Shown: in pieces, positions 1 through 8,610 of the stretch
Layout of the letters: each line of letters starts with the position of its first letter
Position numbering within the stretch: position 1 is the stretch's first letter
Assembly (NCBI RefSeq): GCF_021513175.1
Contig: NZ_CP090953.1
Location: forward strand, 2,600,501 to 2,664,500
Origin: Sphingomonas sp. S2-65
Lineage (GTDB): Bacteria > Pseudomonadota > Alphaproteobacteria > Sphingomonadales > Sphingomonadaceae
Length of the DNA stretch: 64,000 nt
Reading direction: 5' to 3'
Notes under the pieces: generated by a model
The model's input: only the letters and a program-made list of their open reading frames with translations
What the model was told of the DNA's origin: nothing
Database searches by the model: none
Program-made: the position numbers and the translations under genes

Positions 1-773
1 TCACGCGGGTCGGCCAGGAGGCCCGCACGCTGCTGACGAACTTCTTCGTCGCCATCCGCGACGTGATGCTGGTGGTGATCGACTGGGTATTGTGGATCGG
101 TCCGGTCGGGGTATTCGCGCTGGCGTTAGTCGTCGGCGCGAAGGCGGGCACCGGCGCGTTCGGCGCGTTGCTCCATTATATCCTGATCGTCGCCAGCGTC
201 GGCCTGGTCATCGCGGTCCTCGCCTATCCCGTGGCGGTGATCGGCGGCAGGGTGGGCCTGGGCCGCTACATCCGCGCCGCGATGCCCAGCCAGGCAGTGG
301 CGATCAGCACCCAATCGTCGCTCGCGACGCTGCCGGTGATGATCGAGGGCGCCGCCGCGGTCGGCGTTCCCGTAGCCGTGTCCGGCGTCACCTTGCCGCT
401 GGCAGTGGCGATCTTCCGCGCGACCGGCCCGGCGATGAACTTCGCAGTGGCGATCTATGTCGCCAAATGGTTCGGCGTACCGCTGCATCCCGCCACCCTG
501 ATGGTCGGCGCAGTGGTCGCGGCGCTTACTTCGCTGGGGTCGGTCAGCCTGCCCGGCACGGTCAGCTATGTCAGCGCCATTTCCCCGGTCGCGGCGACGA
601 TCGGCGCGCCGATCACGCCGCTCGGGTTGCTGGTCGCGGTCGAGACGCTGCCCGACATCATGCGCACCGTCGGCAACGTCACCTGGGACCTGGCGGCGAC
701 CGTCTGGCTGTCGCGTGGCGCCGGTGACGTCCCGCGCGACCATGCGGACGCGGTACTCGCGCAGGAGTCCTAG
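1..773 (+). CDS. Dicarboxylate/amino acid:cation symporter (DAACS family), 5'-truncated by window edge
   Basis: The reading frame is open from the first bases, so the start lies outside the window; about 256 C-terminal residues are visible. They contain several hydrophobic segments and a serine-rich signature (STQSSLATLP) of the type lining the re-entrant loop HP1 in the GltP/DctA family of sodium- or proton-coupled carboxylate transporters. The usual NMDGT motif of the unwound transmembrane segment 7 is not present: the equivalent stretch reads GPAMNFAV. The protein is probably an inner-membrane symporter of this fold, but its substrate cannot be read from the sequence and the altered motif argues against simple transfer of a glutamate or C4-dicarboxylate specificity. 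The tail after the last membrane segment is short and acidic. Confidence 0.8.
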   Translation, partial: TRVGQEARTLLTNFFVAIRDVMLVVIDWVLWIGPVGVFALALVVGAKAGTGAFGALLHYILIVASVGLVIAVLAYPVAVIGGRVGLGRYIRAAMPSQAVAISTQSSLATLPVMIEGAAAVGVPVAVSGVTLPLAVAIFRATGPAMNFAVAIYVAKWFGVPLHPATLMVGAVVAALTSLGSVSLPGTVSYVSAISPVAATIGAPITPLGLLVAVETLPDIMRTVGNVTWDLAATVWLSRGAGDVPRDHADAVLAQES

Positions 774-786
774 GGGTCAAGCACTT

Positions 787-878
787 CCCCGGCAAAGGCC
801 GGGCCCAGCTGCCACCCGTTGGAGGCGCAAAGCCACCTCACAAACCGCATCCATACTGGGCCCCGGCCTTCGCCGGGG
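787..878. repeat. Intergenic inverted repeat, CCCCGGC family
   Basis: Two arms of about 22 bases (787-808 and 856-878) are near-perfect inverted complements of each other, each built around CCGGCCTT/AAGGCCGG. They sit in the 143-base gap between the convergent symporter and glutathione reductase genes and could form a strong cruciform or act as a bidirectional terminator. Related elements occur at 43676-43784 and 51880-51960. Confidence 0.7.
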
Positions 879-916
879 AATAACACGCTTTCTACGCGCC
901 GCGTCGAGCCAGGCCG

Positions 917-2263
917 CTATTTCAGCAGCACCAGCTCCTCGGCCATCGTCGGGTGCAGCGCCACCGTCTGGTCGAACGCGTCCTTGGTCAACCCCGCCTT
1001 CACCGCCACCGCAGCGGCCTGCAGGATTTCGGGCGCATCGGGACCGATCATGTGGAGCCCCACCACGCGCCCGGTCGTGCCTTCGCACACCATCTTGTAC
1101 AGCGCGCGCTCGTTGCGGTCGGCGAGCACGTTCTTCATCGCCCGGAAATCGGACTGGTAGACCGCGATCGAGCCCAGCTTGTTCTTGGCCTCGCTCTCGG
1201 TCATGCCGACGCCGGCCATGGGCGGGTGGCTGAACACTGCATTCGGGATGCAGCTGTAATCGACCTTGTGCGGCTTGTTGCCGAAGATCGTGTCGGCGAA
1301 CGCCTGGCCCTCGCGGATCGCCACCGGCGTCAGCTGCACGCGGTTGGTGACGTCGCCCACTGCGAAGATGCTCTCCACCGAGCTGCGATTCTCGTCGTCG
1401 ACCTTGACCGCGCCCATGTCGTCGATCTCGACTCCGACTTCCTCCAGCCCCAGGCCCGCGGTGTTGGGCTTGCGGCCGGTGGCGAACAGCACGCAATCGA
1501 CTTCGATTGGTTCGAACTTGCTCAGCTCGACGCGCAACGCGCCGCCTTCGATCTGTTCGATCTTGCGGAACTCGGAATGGAACCGGAAATCGATGCCCTT
1601 GGTGATCGAGATCTGCAGCAACCGGTCGCGGATCGAATGGTCGTAGCCGCGCAGGATCACGTCGGTGCGGTTCACCAGCGTGACGTGACTGCCCAACTCG
1701 TTGAAGATGCCGGCGAATTCGTTGGCGATATAGCCGCCGCCGGCGATGAGGACGCGCTTGGGCAGCTTGTCGAGATGGAAGACCTCGTTCGAGGTGATCC
1801 CCAGCTCGCTGCCGGGGAATTCCGGCACCAGCGGATGCGCGCCGGTGGCGATCAGGATGTGCTTGGCCGAGACTTTGCGCCCGCTCGCCAGCGTCACTTC
1901 GTTCGGCCCGCTGACCGTCGCGCGCTCGTTGAAGACCTCGACCTGGTTGTTGTGCAGCGTCTGGGTATACAGCCCGTTCAGCCGGTCGACATCGGCCAGC
2001 ACGTTGTCGCGCAGCGTCGCCCAGTCGAAGCGGCAGTCGGGCACGTCCCAGCCGAAGCGGCGCGCGTCCTTCAGATCCTCGGCGAAGTGCGCGCCGAAGA
2101 TCAGCAGCTTCTTGGGCACGCAGCCGCGGATGACGCAGGTGCCGCCGACCCGGTACTCCTCCGCAACCGCCACCCGGGCGCCATATGCCGCCGATACGCG
2201 CGAGGCACGAACGCCGCCGGATCCTGCGCCGATGACGAATAGGTCATAGTCATAGTCGGCCAT
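917..2263 (-). CDS. gor: Glutathione-disulfide reductase
   Basis: A 448-residue cytosolic FAD/NADPH flavoenzyme that regenerates reduced glutathione from the disulfide. The N-terminus has the dinucleotide-binding motif GAGSGG (residues 12-17), followed by the redox-active pair C43 and C48 in GGTCVIRGCVPKK. A second Rossmann motif (IAGGGYIANEFAG) marks the NADPH domain, and the C-terminal dimerisation domain ends with the family HPTMAEELV signature carrying the catalytic histidine. I chose the ATG giving MADYDYD because the frame upstream has no family similarity. It lies 70 bases downstream of phnA on the same strand, so it may be co-transcribed with pgi-phnA. Mycothione or trypanothione reductase is less likely given the organism group. 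Confidence 0.95.
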   Translation of the reverse strand: MADYDYDLFVIGAGSGGVRASRVSAAYGARVAVAEEYRVGGTCVIRGCVPKKLLIFGAHFAEDLKDARRFGWDVPDCRFDWATLRDNVLADVDRLNGLYTQTLHNNQVEVFNERATVSGPNEVTLASGRKVSAKHILIATGAHPLVPEFPGSELGITSNEVFHLDKLPKRVLIAGGGYIANEFAGIFNELGSHVTLVNRTDVILRGYDHSIRDRLLQISITKGIDFRFHSEFRKIEQIEGGALRVELSKFEPIEVDCVLFATGRKPNTAGLGLEEVGVEIDDMGAVKVDDENRSSVESIFAVGDVTNRVQLTPVAIREGQAFADTIFGNKPHKVDYSCIPNAVFSHPPMAGVGMTESEAKNKLGSIAVYQSDFRAMKNVLADRNERALYKMVCEGTTGRVVGLHMIGPDAPEILQAAAVAVKAGLTKDAFDQTVALHPTMAEELVLLK

Positions 2264-2333
2264 GGCGATCCTTGAATCCTGCTTCGCGTGAGCACGGGAT
2301 ATGGGTGGAAGTGACGGGAAATGCGAGCCGGGC

Positions 2334-2636
2334 TCAGCGCTTGCGGACGAACTCCGCGCGCAGCACCAGGCCCTTGATGCCGTCATACTTGCAGTCAATT
2401 TCCTGCGGATCGCCGGTCAGCCGGATCGACTTGATCAGCGTGCCCCGCTTCAGCGTCTGGCCCGCACCCTTGACGGTCAGGTCCTTGATCAGCGTGACCT
2501 GATCGCCGTCCTGCAGAAGGTTGCCGACCGAATCGCGCACCTCGACCGCGTCCCCGGTGTCCACCGCTGCAGCCGCCTGGCCGGCGGGGACCCATTCCCC
2601 GCTCGCCTCGTCATAGACATAGTCCTCGTCGCTCAT
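2334..2636 (-). CDS. PhnA domain protein (alkylphosphonate-utilisation-type, function uncertain)
   Basis: A 100-residue acidic protein. Its C-terminal half, with KDLTVKGAG followed by KRGTLIKSIRLT and the IDCKYDGIKGLVLRAEFVRK ending, matches the PhnA domain found as the second half of E. coli PhnA. The N-terminal zinc ribbon of full-length PhnA is absent. Despite the name, the family has no proven role in phosphonate breakdown. The start ATG overlaps the pgi stop codon (ATGA), which indicates translational coupling with pgi. Family assignment is good; the function is unknown. Confidence 0.85.
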   Translation of the reverse strand: MSDEDYVYDEASGEWVPAGQAAAAVDTGDAVEVRDSVGNLLQDGDQVTLIKDLTVKGAGQTLKRGTLIKSIRLTGDPQEIDCKYDGIKGLVLRAEFVRKR

Positions 2637-4126
2637 GCGCCGAATGCCCGGCGCATCAGATCGGTGGTCGACGCGTCGAAGGTGCCGCCCTGGTCGGCGG
2701 CCCTGGCCATTTCCTTCCCCAGCTCCACGCCGAACTGGTCGAACGCGTTGATGCCCAGCAGCACCGCGTTCACGAAGGTGCGCTGTTCGTAGAAGGCGAG
2801 CAGCGCACCCAGCGTGCGCGGATCGAGGTCGTCGATCAGCAGCGTCGAGGACGGGCGGTTGCCGGGATAGGCGCGCGCCTTGTCCTCGGCGTCGCGTCCG
2901 GCCATCAGCGCGGCGCCTTGCGCGAACATGTTGAGCAGCAGCTGGCGGTGATGATCCTCGGCAAGCACGTCGCCCGCTTCGATCACGCCGACGAACTCCA
3001 CCGGTACCAGCCGCGTGCCCTGGTGGAGCAGCTGGAACACCGCATGCTGCGCGTCGGTGCCGACGCCGCCCCAGGTGATCGGCGCGGTCGGCCAATCCAC
3101 TGGCTGGCCTTCGGCGGTCACGCGCTTGCCGTTCGACTCCATCTCCAGCTGCTGGAGGTAGGAGGGCAGCAGCCGCAGCCGCTCGTCATAGGCAAAGATC
3201 GCGCGGGTCTCGCAGCCCAGCGCCTGCGTGTAATAGAGGTCGGCGAACGCGGCGAGGGCAGGGGCATTCTGCGCCAGCGGCGTCAGGCGGAAGTGGCGAT
3301 CCATCTCGGCGGCGCCTTCCAGCATTTCTTCGAACGCGGTCCATCCCAGCGCCAGCGCGGCCGGGAAGCCGATCGACGACCATAGCGAATAGCGCCCGCC
3401 GACTGACTCGGAGAAAGGCAGCACGCGGGTCTCGTCGACGCCCCACTCGATTGCCTTTTCCGGCGCGGCGGTCAGCGCGATCACCTTGCCATAGGGATCC
3501 TCGACGCCGCCCTGGGCCAGCCAGGCCAGGGCGCTCTCGGCGTTCAAAATCGTTTCGGTAGTGGTGAAGGTCTTCGACGCGACCGCGACGATGGTCGCGG
3601 CAGGATCGAAATTCTTGACCGCTTCTTCCAGCGCCACGCCGTCGACGTTCGACACGATCGCCACGTCATAGCGGTCGGACTCACGTCCCAGCGCGTCAAC
3701 GAGAAGCTCAGGCCCCAGTGCCGAGCCGCCGATGCCGATGTGCAGGATGTGCCGCACCGGGCCGAGCGCCTCGGCTTCGATCGCGTCGATCAGCGCGCGC
3801 ATGCGGGCGTGAAAGCCCTTTGCCAGCGAGACGCTCTCAGGTGATCCTTCGCCGCGCTGCGCGGTGTGCTCGACCGCGCGGCCTTCGGTCACGTTGATCG
3901 CCTCACCCGCGAACAGCGCGTCGCGCTTGGCCGACAGCCCCATTTGTTCGGCGAGCGCCGCGAAAGCCTGAACCGCCTCGGGCGTGAGATGCGTCTTCGA
4001 CCAGTCGAAATGAATGCCCGCCACATCTGCCGACAGCGTGGCGACGCGGTTGGCATCGCCCTCGAACAACTGCGCCAGCGTGCGGCGCTCGAGGTTCCGG
4101 ATGGGCGACCAGTCGGGCAATGCCAT
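2633..4126 (-). CDS. pgi: Glucose-6-phosphate isomerase
   Basis: A 497-residue cytosolic enzyme interconverting glucose-6-phosphate and fructose-6-phosphate. Family signatures seen are the phosphate-binding GIGGSALGPEL, SKTFTTTETILNA, GGRYSLWSSIGFP, and QLEMESNGK with the catalytic glutamate region. Two ATGs lie six bases apart; I chose the second (MALPDW) because AGGAG ends just six bases before it, while it directly abuts the first. In a sphingomonad, where the Entner-Doudoroff route usually carries most glucose flux, the enzyme would mainly serve sugar-phosphate cycling and gluconeogenesis. It is followed by phnA with a four-base overlap and diverges from lepB. Confidence 0.95.
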   Translation of the reverse strand: MALPDWSPIRNLERRTLAQLFEGDANRVATLSADVAGIHFDWSKTHLTPEAVQAFAALAEQMGLSAKRDALFAGEAINVTEGRAVEHTAQRGEGSPESVSLAKGFHARMRALIDAIEAEALGPVRHILHIGIGGSALGPELLVDALGRESDRYDVAIVSNVDGVALEEAVKNFDPAATIVAVASKTFTTTETILNAESALAWLAQGGVEDPYGKVIALTAAPEKAIEWGVDETRVLPFSESVGGRYSLWSSIGFPAALALGWTAFEEMLEGAAEMDRHFRLTPLAQNAPALAAFADLYYTQALGCETRAIFAYDERLRLLPSYLQQLEMESNGKRVTAEGQPVDWPTAPITWGGVGTDAQHAVFQLLHQGTRLVPVEFVGVIEAGDVLAEDHHRQLLLNMFAQGAALMAGRDAEDKARAYPGNRPSSTLLIDDLDPRTLGALLAFYEQRTFVNAVLLGINAFDQFGVELGKEMARAADQGGTFDASTTDLMRRAFGA

Positions 4127-4238
4127 GTTCATCTCCTGTAGGGCAGCATCTGCCGCACGCCCCTACGCGCCCGAAACGGTCGCGGCCACCCGTATTCATC
4201 GGCTTGACGCCACCCTTCAGCCCAAGCAGAGCAGCCTC

Positions 4239-5084
4239 ATGGAAAACGCGCCTCCTGCCGAGCCCAACGACCAGCCCGCACGCGCGGCCTCGACTCCGGC
4301 GAAGCCCAAGTCGGAATGGAAGGATCTCGCTTCCTTCCTGGTGAAGCTGGCGCTGATCGTGTTCGTGGTGCGCAGCTTCATCTTTTCGCCCTTTTCGATC
4401 CCCAGCGAATCGATGCTGCCGCGGCTGCTGATCGGCGACTATCTGTTCATCACCAAGTGGAACTACGGTTATTCCAAGCACTCGCTGCCGTGGAGCCTTC
4501 CGCTGATCCCGGGCCGGGTGTTCCCCGGCACGCCCGCCCGCGGCGACGTGGTGGTGTTCAAGGCGCCCCCGGGCAACGACACGGACTGGATCAAGCGCGT
4601 CATCGGCTTGCCGGGCGATACCGTGCAGATGGTCGACGGCCAGCTGATCTTGAACGGGAAGCCGGTCCCCAAGCAGCATGTCGCCAATTTCGTGCTGCCG
4701 ATCACGCCCAATTTTCAGCGCTGCCAGCCGCAGTTCGAGCAGATCGATGCGCAGGGCAACGCCGTCTGCGCGATCCCGCGTTTCCGCGAGACGCTGCCGA
4801 ACGGCAAGCAATATGACGTGCTCGACCAGGGCATGCTGCCCAAGGACAATACCGGCGTCTACACCGTGCCCGCCGGCCACGTCTTCATGATGGGCGACAA
4901 CCGCGACAATTCGATGGACAGCCGCTTCAGCCATGAAGAGGGCGGCATCGAATTCGTGCCGCTCCAGAACATCGAGGGTAAGGCGATCGTCAACTTCTGG
5001 TCGACCGATGGCAGCGCCAGTTGGCTGCTCCCGTGGACCTGGTTCACCGCCGCGCGCTGGAACCGGATCGGAGAAGGCTTCTGA
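4239..5084 (+). CDS. lepB: Signal peptidase I
   Basis: A 281-residue inner-membrane serine protease that removes signal peptides from Sec- and Tat-exported proteins. A proline- and alanine-rich cytoplasmic tail precedes one membrane segment (about residues 31-50). The catalytic serine is S58 in SIPSESMLP and the general-base lysine is K119 in WIKRVIGLPGD; the GDNRDNSMDSR box follows near residue 220. The start ATG was chosen because the longer frame runs back into the divergent pgi region. This is the first gene of the conserved lepB-rnc-era group; its stop overlaps the proposed rnc start. A TTGAC element about 30 bases upstream is a possible -35 box. Confidence 0.95.
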   Translation: MENAPPAEPNDQPARAASTPAKPKSEWKDLASFLVKLALIVFVVRSFIFSPFSIPSESMLPRLLIGDYLFITKWNYGYSKHSLPWSLPLIPGRVFPGTPARGDVVVFKAPPGNDTDWIKRVIGLPGDTVQMVDGQLILNGKPVPKQHVANFVLPITPNFQRCQPQFEQIDAQGNAVCAIPRFRETLPNGKQYDVLDQGMLPKDNTGVYTVPAGHVFMMGDNRDNSMDSRFSHEEGGIEFVPLQNIEGKAIVNFWSTDGSASWLLPWTWFTAARWNRIGEGF

Positions 5085-5752
5085 GTACGCCGACGCTGGC
5101 GGACTGGCTTGCCAAGACGTTCGGCCGCAAGCCCGCTGCTCTGAGCAGCTATGAGCGGGCACTGACTCATGGCAGCCAGGCCGCCGACAATTACGAGCGG
5201 CTGGAGTTTCTGGGCGACCGGGTACTGGGGCTGTGCATCGCCGAATGGCTGTTCGAGCGCTTTCCCCAGGAGCCTGAAGGCGCATTGTCCCGCCGCCTCA
5301 ACGCGCTGGTGACCGGTCCCGTTTGTGCCGAAGTCGCGCGCGAAATGGGTGTGGTGCCGCATCTCCGCCTGGGCAAGCAGGCGCGCGATGACGGCGCCGC
5401 CGACAGCGACAATGTGCTGGGTGACGTGATGGAGGCGCTGATCGGTGCCTTCTACCTGGAACAGGGCCTGGAGGCCGCGCGAGACTTCATACGCAAGGCA
5501 TGGAGCGATCGCGTCGACATCCATGCCAAGGCGCCGAAGCACCCCAAATCGGCACTTCAGGAATGGGCTGCGGCGCAGAACCGGCGCGCGCCCGAATATG
5601 AGGTCGTGGACCGCTCCGGCCCGAACCACAGCCCACGCTTCACCGTGAAGGTTGCTATCGGCAAGTTCGCCGAGGCGACGGGGGAAGGCACCTCCAAGCA
5701 GGAAGCCGAAACCGAAGCGGCGGAAGCGCTGTTGAAGCAGTTGGAAAAGTGA
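5081..5752 (+). CDS. rnc: Ribonuclease III
   Basis: A double-stranded-RNA endonuclease acting in rRNA and mRNA processing. It has the signature YERLEFLGDRVL (about residues 38-49), the second acidic cluster DNVLGDVMEALIGAFY, and a C-terminal double-stranded-RNA-binding domain (about residues 150-222). The start is unusual: the frame has no ATG near the expected N-terminus. The best start is CTG at 5081, preceded by GGAG seven bases upstream and overlapping the lepB stop as CTGA; this gives 223 residues, the normal family length. Alternatives are TTG at 5021 and GTG at 5033, which would add 16-20 non-conserved residues inside lepB. Confidence 0.93.
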   Translation: MSTPTLADWLAKTFGRKPAALSSYERALTHGSQAADNYERLEFLGDRVLGLCIAEWLFERFPQEPEGALSRRLNALVTGPVCAEVAREMGVVPHLRLGKQARDDGAADSDNVLGDVMEALIGAFYLEQGLEAARDFIRKAWSDRVDIHAKAPKHPKSALQEWAAAQNRRAPEYEVVDRSGPNHSPRFTVKVAIGKFAEATGEGTSKQEAETEAAEALLKQLEK

Positions 5753-5754
5753 CA

Positions 5755-5780
5755 CGTTCCTCCCGGCAGCGGGAGGGAAC
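5755..5780 (+). terminator. Intergenic hairpin between rnc and era
   Basis: CGTTCCTCCC and GGGAGGGAACG can pair around a six-base loop, with one bulged base. No T-tract follows, so this is more likely an mRNA-stability or processing hairpin, possibly an RNase III target, than a full terminator. Only 43 bases separate the two genes. Confidence 0.4.
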
Positions 5781-5795
5781 GCTAGGAATGCATGT

Positions 5796-6698
5796 ATGAA
5801 CATTGAAACCCAACGCTGCGGCTTGGTCGCGATCGTCGGCGCGCCGAATGCCGGCAAGTCCACGCTGGTGAATGCTCTGGTGGGGCAGAAGGTCGCGATC
5901 GTCTCGCCCAAGGCGCAGACCACGCGTACCCGGCTGATGGGCCTGGCGATCCAAGATGAGACCCAGCTGCTGCTGGTCGACACTCCCGGCATCTTCACGC
6001 CAGAGCGGCGGCTCGACCGAGCGATGGTCGCCGCTGCCTGGGATGGCGCCAAGGATGCCGATGTGATTGCACTGGTGGTGGACGGCAAGGCCGGCGTCGG
6101 CAGCAAGGTCCAGGCGATCATCGAGAGCCTGGCCGCGCGTCCCGAGCCCAAGATCCTGATCCTCAACAAGGTCGATGTCGCCGACAAGCCGCGCCTGCTC
6201 GGCCACGCCGCCAAGCTTAACGAGGCATTCGCGTTCGAGGAGACCTTCTTCGTCTCGGCGCAAACCGGCGACGGCGTCGAGGAGATGAAGGCAGCGCTCG
6301 CCGCGCGCATGCCCCAGGCGCCCTGGCACTTTCCCGAGGATCAGGTCTCCGATGCCACCGACCGCATGCTCGCCGCCGAAGTCACCCGCGAGCAGCTCTA
6401 TCTCCAGCTTCACGCCGAGCTTCCCTATGCCTCGGCAGTCGAGACCGAGAAGTACAGTGAGCGCGAGGACGGCTCGGTCGAGATCCACCAGCAGATACTC
6501 GTCGAGCGCGACACCCAGCGCGCGATCGTGCTCGGCAAGGGCGGCACGCGCATCAAGGAAATCGGCGCCCGCGCCCGCGCCGAGCTGTCGCGGGTCATGG
6601 GAGTTCCGGTGCACCTCTACCTGCACGTCAAGGTGAAGCCGGGCTGGGAGAATGACCGCTCGCTCTACCGCGAGATCGGGCTCGACTGGGTCGAATAG
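5796..6698 (+). CDS. era: GTPase Era (16S rRNA / 30S assembly)
   Basis: A 300-residue ribosome-assembly GTPase that binds the 3' end of 16S rRNA. Motifs in order: G1 GAPNAGKST (15-23), the switch region TTRTRLMG, G3 DTPG, G4 NKVD, G5 SAQTGDG, then a C-terminal KH domain containing GKGGTRIKEIGARAR. Length and motif spacing are standard for bacterial Era. It is the last gene of the lepB-rnc-era cluster and converges on the sirtuin gene with a gap of only four bases, so the two transcripts must overlap at their 3' ends. Confidence 0.96.
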   Translation: MNIETQRCGLVAIVGAPNAGKSTLVNALVGQKVAIVSPKAQTTRTRLMGLAIQDETQLLLVDTPGIFTPERRLDRAMVAAAWDGAKDADVIALVVDGKAGVGSKVQAIIESLAARPEPKILILNKVDVADKPRLLGHAAKLNEAFAFEETFFVSAQTGDGVEEMKAALAARMPQAPWHFPEDQVSDATDRMLAAEVTREQLYLQLHAELPYASAVETEKYSEREDGSVEIHQQILVERDTQRAIVLGKGGTRIKEIGARARAELSRVMGVPVHLYLHVKVKPGWENDRSLYREIGLDWVE

Positions 6699-6702
6699 CC
6701 GC

Positions 6703-7404
6703 TCAGCTGCTCAGCACGCCTTCGACCCAGGCCGGCACCAGCGTGCCGGCTGTGCCCATCCGGCTCTCGTCGAACCAGATGCTACCCTCCGAGGGATCAA
6801 GATTAAGCTCAAGCGTCTGCGCGCCGTGATGCTTGGCGGTCCGCACGAACCCCGCGGCCGGGTAGACCGCGCCTGAGGTTCCGATCGACACGAACAGGTC
6901 AGCCTGTGCCAACGCCGCTTCGATCGCGTCCATATGGTACGGCATCTCGCCGAAGAACACGATGTCGGGCCGCAGTGCCGCCATCTGGCAGGCGGGGCAG
7001 GGGGTGCCGGGAGGAAGCGGCGCCTGCCACGGCACCCGCGTCCCGCACGAAGCGCACAGCGCTGAAGTAAGCTCGCCATGCATGTGGATCATGCGCGTCG
7101 ATCCGGCGCGCTCGTGCAGATCGTCGACATTCTGCGTGACCAGCAGCAGCCCGCCCGGCCACTCGGCATCCAGCCGCGCCAGCGCCTCGTGCGCGGCGTT
7201 GGGCTGAACCGTGCCGAGCTTCGCGCGCCGGTCATCATAGAAGCGGTGCACCAGCTCGGGCTGCCGCCACAGCGCCTCGGGCGTGCAGACATCCTCGACC
7301 CGATGCCCTTCCCACAGCCCGCCCGGACCGCGAAAGGTAGCCACGCCGCTCTCGGCTGACACGCCGGCGCCGGTGAGGATCACGATGTTCTGAATGTCGC
7401 CCAT
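6703..7404 (-). CDS. cobB: NAD-dependent protein deacylase (sirtuin, CobB/SIRT5-like)
   Basis: A 233-residue class III sirtuin that removes acyl groups from lysines using NAD+. The NAD-binding GAGVSAESG is at residues 12-20, QNVDDLH at 91-97, and the catalytic histidine is in MHGEL (H109). A zinc ribbon uses C117, C120, C136 and C139. The pair Y56 and R59 in FYDDRR reproduces the Y-x-x-R acyl-pocket motif of SIRT5 and CobB, so desuccinylase as well as deacetylase activity is likely by family knowledge. There is no HerA or other defence partner beside it, so it reads as a housekeeping deacylase. Start ATG selected over the much longer open frame. Confidence 0.93.
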   Translation of the reverse strand: MGDIQNIVILTGAGVSAESGVATFRGPGGLWEGHRVEDVCTPEALWRQPELVHRFYDDRRAKLGTVQPNAAHEALARLDAEWPGGLLLVTQNVDDLHERAGSTRMIHMHGELTSALCASCGTRVPWQAPLPPGTPCPACQMAALRPDIVFFGEMPYHMDAIEAALAQADLFVSIGTSGAVYPAAGFVRTAKHHGAQTLELNLDPSEGSIWFDESRMGTAGTLVPAWVEGVLSS

Positions 7405-7497
7405 GGCTGCAAAGGTAGTGGGTCGCTGGGCCGGTCGCCACGCCGCTGCCGCAATCGCCCCGCAGCTTCCCCGCTGAACCGCTGGGGACGCCGGGTC

Positions 7498-7842
7498 ATG
7501 CTGATTGTCGCGTTGCTGCTTTCGTCCGCCGTGCAGGACCGACCCAGGGCATTTCCGGGCGGGGACGAGACGATCCCGCCGGTCCTGCCCAAACGCAGCT
7601 GCCAGCCGGTAGCGGGTGAGGACGTGGTGGTCTGCGGCAAGGCCGATCCCGACCGTTTGCGCGTCCGCACCATCGAGGCCGATCCCTACCGCGAAAAGCC
7701 GCTGCGGGCCGAATTCGACCTTCGCGGGGTTGGCAAGGCCGATGTGCAGGCGGTGCAGCGGACCTTTCCCGGCGCTAGCGTTCCCGGTGTGATGTTCTCG
7801 CTCAAGATGCCGTTCGGCAAGAAGAAGGACCAGGACGAATAA
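7498..7842 (+). CDS. Small exported protein of unknown function
   Basis: A 114-residue protein beginning with a short hydrophobic stretch (MLIVALLLSSAVQ) that could serve as a signal peptide. Two cysteines lie in the middle (CQPVAGEDVVVC), spaced as for a disulfide. The C-terminus is lysine-rich (MPFGKKKDQDE). I do not recognise a domain. It sits 40 bases upstream of dapB on the same strand. The cysteine pair plus the KADPDR-like segment is a pattern I associate with small periplasmic proteins of sphingomonads, but that is an impression, not a match. Confidence 0.65.
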   Translation: MLIVALLLSSAVQDRPRAFPGGDETIPPVLPKRSCQPVAGEDVVVCGKADPDRLRVRTIEADPYREKPLRAEFDLRGVGKADVQAVQRTFPGASVPGVMFSLKMPFGKKKDQDE

Positions 7843-7881
7843 CCCTGTCGCTTGGCCGTTCGCTGGTGCAAAAGCGCGGCC

Positions 7882-8610
7882 ATGACTAGCATCGGTATCT
7901 TTGGCAGCATGGGACGGATGGGACAGGCGATTGCGGAGGTCGCGCCCGAACTGAACGCGCCAGTCGCCGGCGGGTGCGATATGGGTGGGGACGCCGACGC
8001 ACTTGCCCGCAAGGCCGATACGCTGGTCGACTTCTCCGCTCCTGCGGCTTTGGAGGCGCATCTGGCCTCTGCGCGAGCCGCCGGCACCCCGATCATGATC
8101 GGCACCACCGGGCTTGGCGCCCGGCACCACGCCCTGATCGACGAAGCTGCGCGCGACATCGCCGTACTCCAGACCGGCAATACCTCGCTGGGTATCGGCC
8201 TGCTCTCGCACCTCGTGCGCGAAGCCGCGGCACGGCTCGGTGCCGACTGGGATATCGAGATCGTCGAGATGCACCACCGCAACAAGGCCGATGCCCCCTC
8301 TGGCACGGCGCTGATGCTTGGGGAGGCCGCAGCCAAGGGCATTGGCACGACGTTGAGCGAAGCCGGCGTGCAAGGGCGCGCCGGGCTGACCGGCCCGCGC
8401 GCTAACGGCACGATCGGCATGGCGTCGCTTCGCGGCGGATCGGTGGTTGGCGATCACACCGTCGTCTTCGCCACCGCCGGCGAGCGGATCGAACTCATCC
8501 ACCGCGCCGACGACCGCGCGATCTTCGCCCGGGGCGCGGTGCGTGCCGCGCTCTGGCTCGCCGGCCGTGCTCCCGGCCGCTACACGATGGATCAGGTTCT
8601 CGGCGTGTGA
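7882..8610 (+). CDS. dapB: 4-hydroxy-tetrahydrodipicolinate reductase
   Basis: A 242-residue cytosolic enzyme reducing hydroxy-tetrahydrodipicolinate with NAD(P)H in the lysine and meso-diaminopimelate pathway. The Rossmann motif is GIFGSMGRMG (residues 5-14), followed by IGTTGL, the catalytic HHRNKADAPSGTA segment and, near the C-terminus, the conserved GDHTVVFATAGERIELIHRADDR. The start ATG follows GCGCGGCC rather than a strong Shine-Dalgarno, but the upstream codons are not conserved. The stop overlaps the nth start as GTGA, so the two are translationally coupled. Confidence 0.95.
   Translation: MTSIGIFGSMGRMGQAIAEVAPELNAPVAGGCDMGGDADALARKADTLVDFSAPAALEAHLASARAAGTPIMIGTTGLGARHHALIDEAARDIAVLQTGNTSLGIGLLSHLVREAAARLGADWDIEIVEMHHRNKADAPSGTALMLGEAAAKGIGTTLSEAGVQGRAGLTGPRANGTIGMASLRGGSVVGDHTVVFATAGERIELIHRADDRAIFARGAVRAALWLAGRAPGRYTMDQVLGV

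Noticed and set aside
2334..2636. A phosphonate-utilisation locus
   Set aside because: Only a PhnA-domain protein is present; there are no C-P lyase genes and PhnA has no demonstrated role in that pathway.
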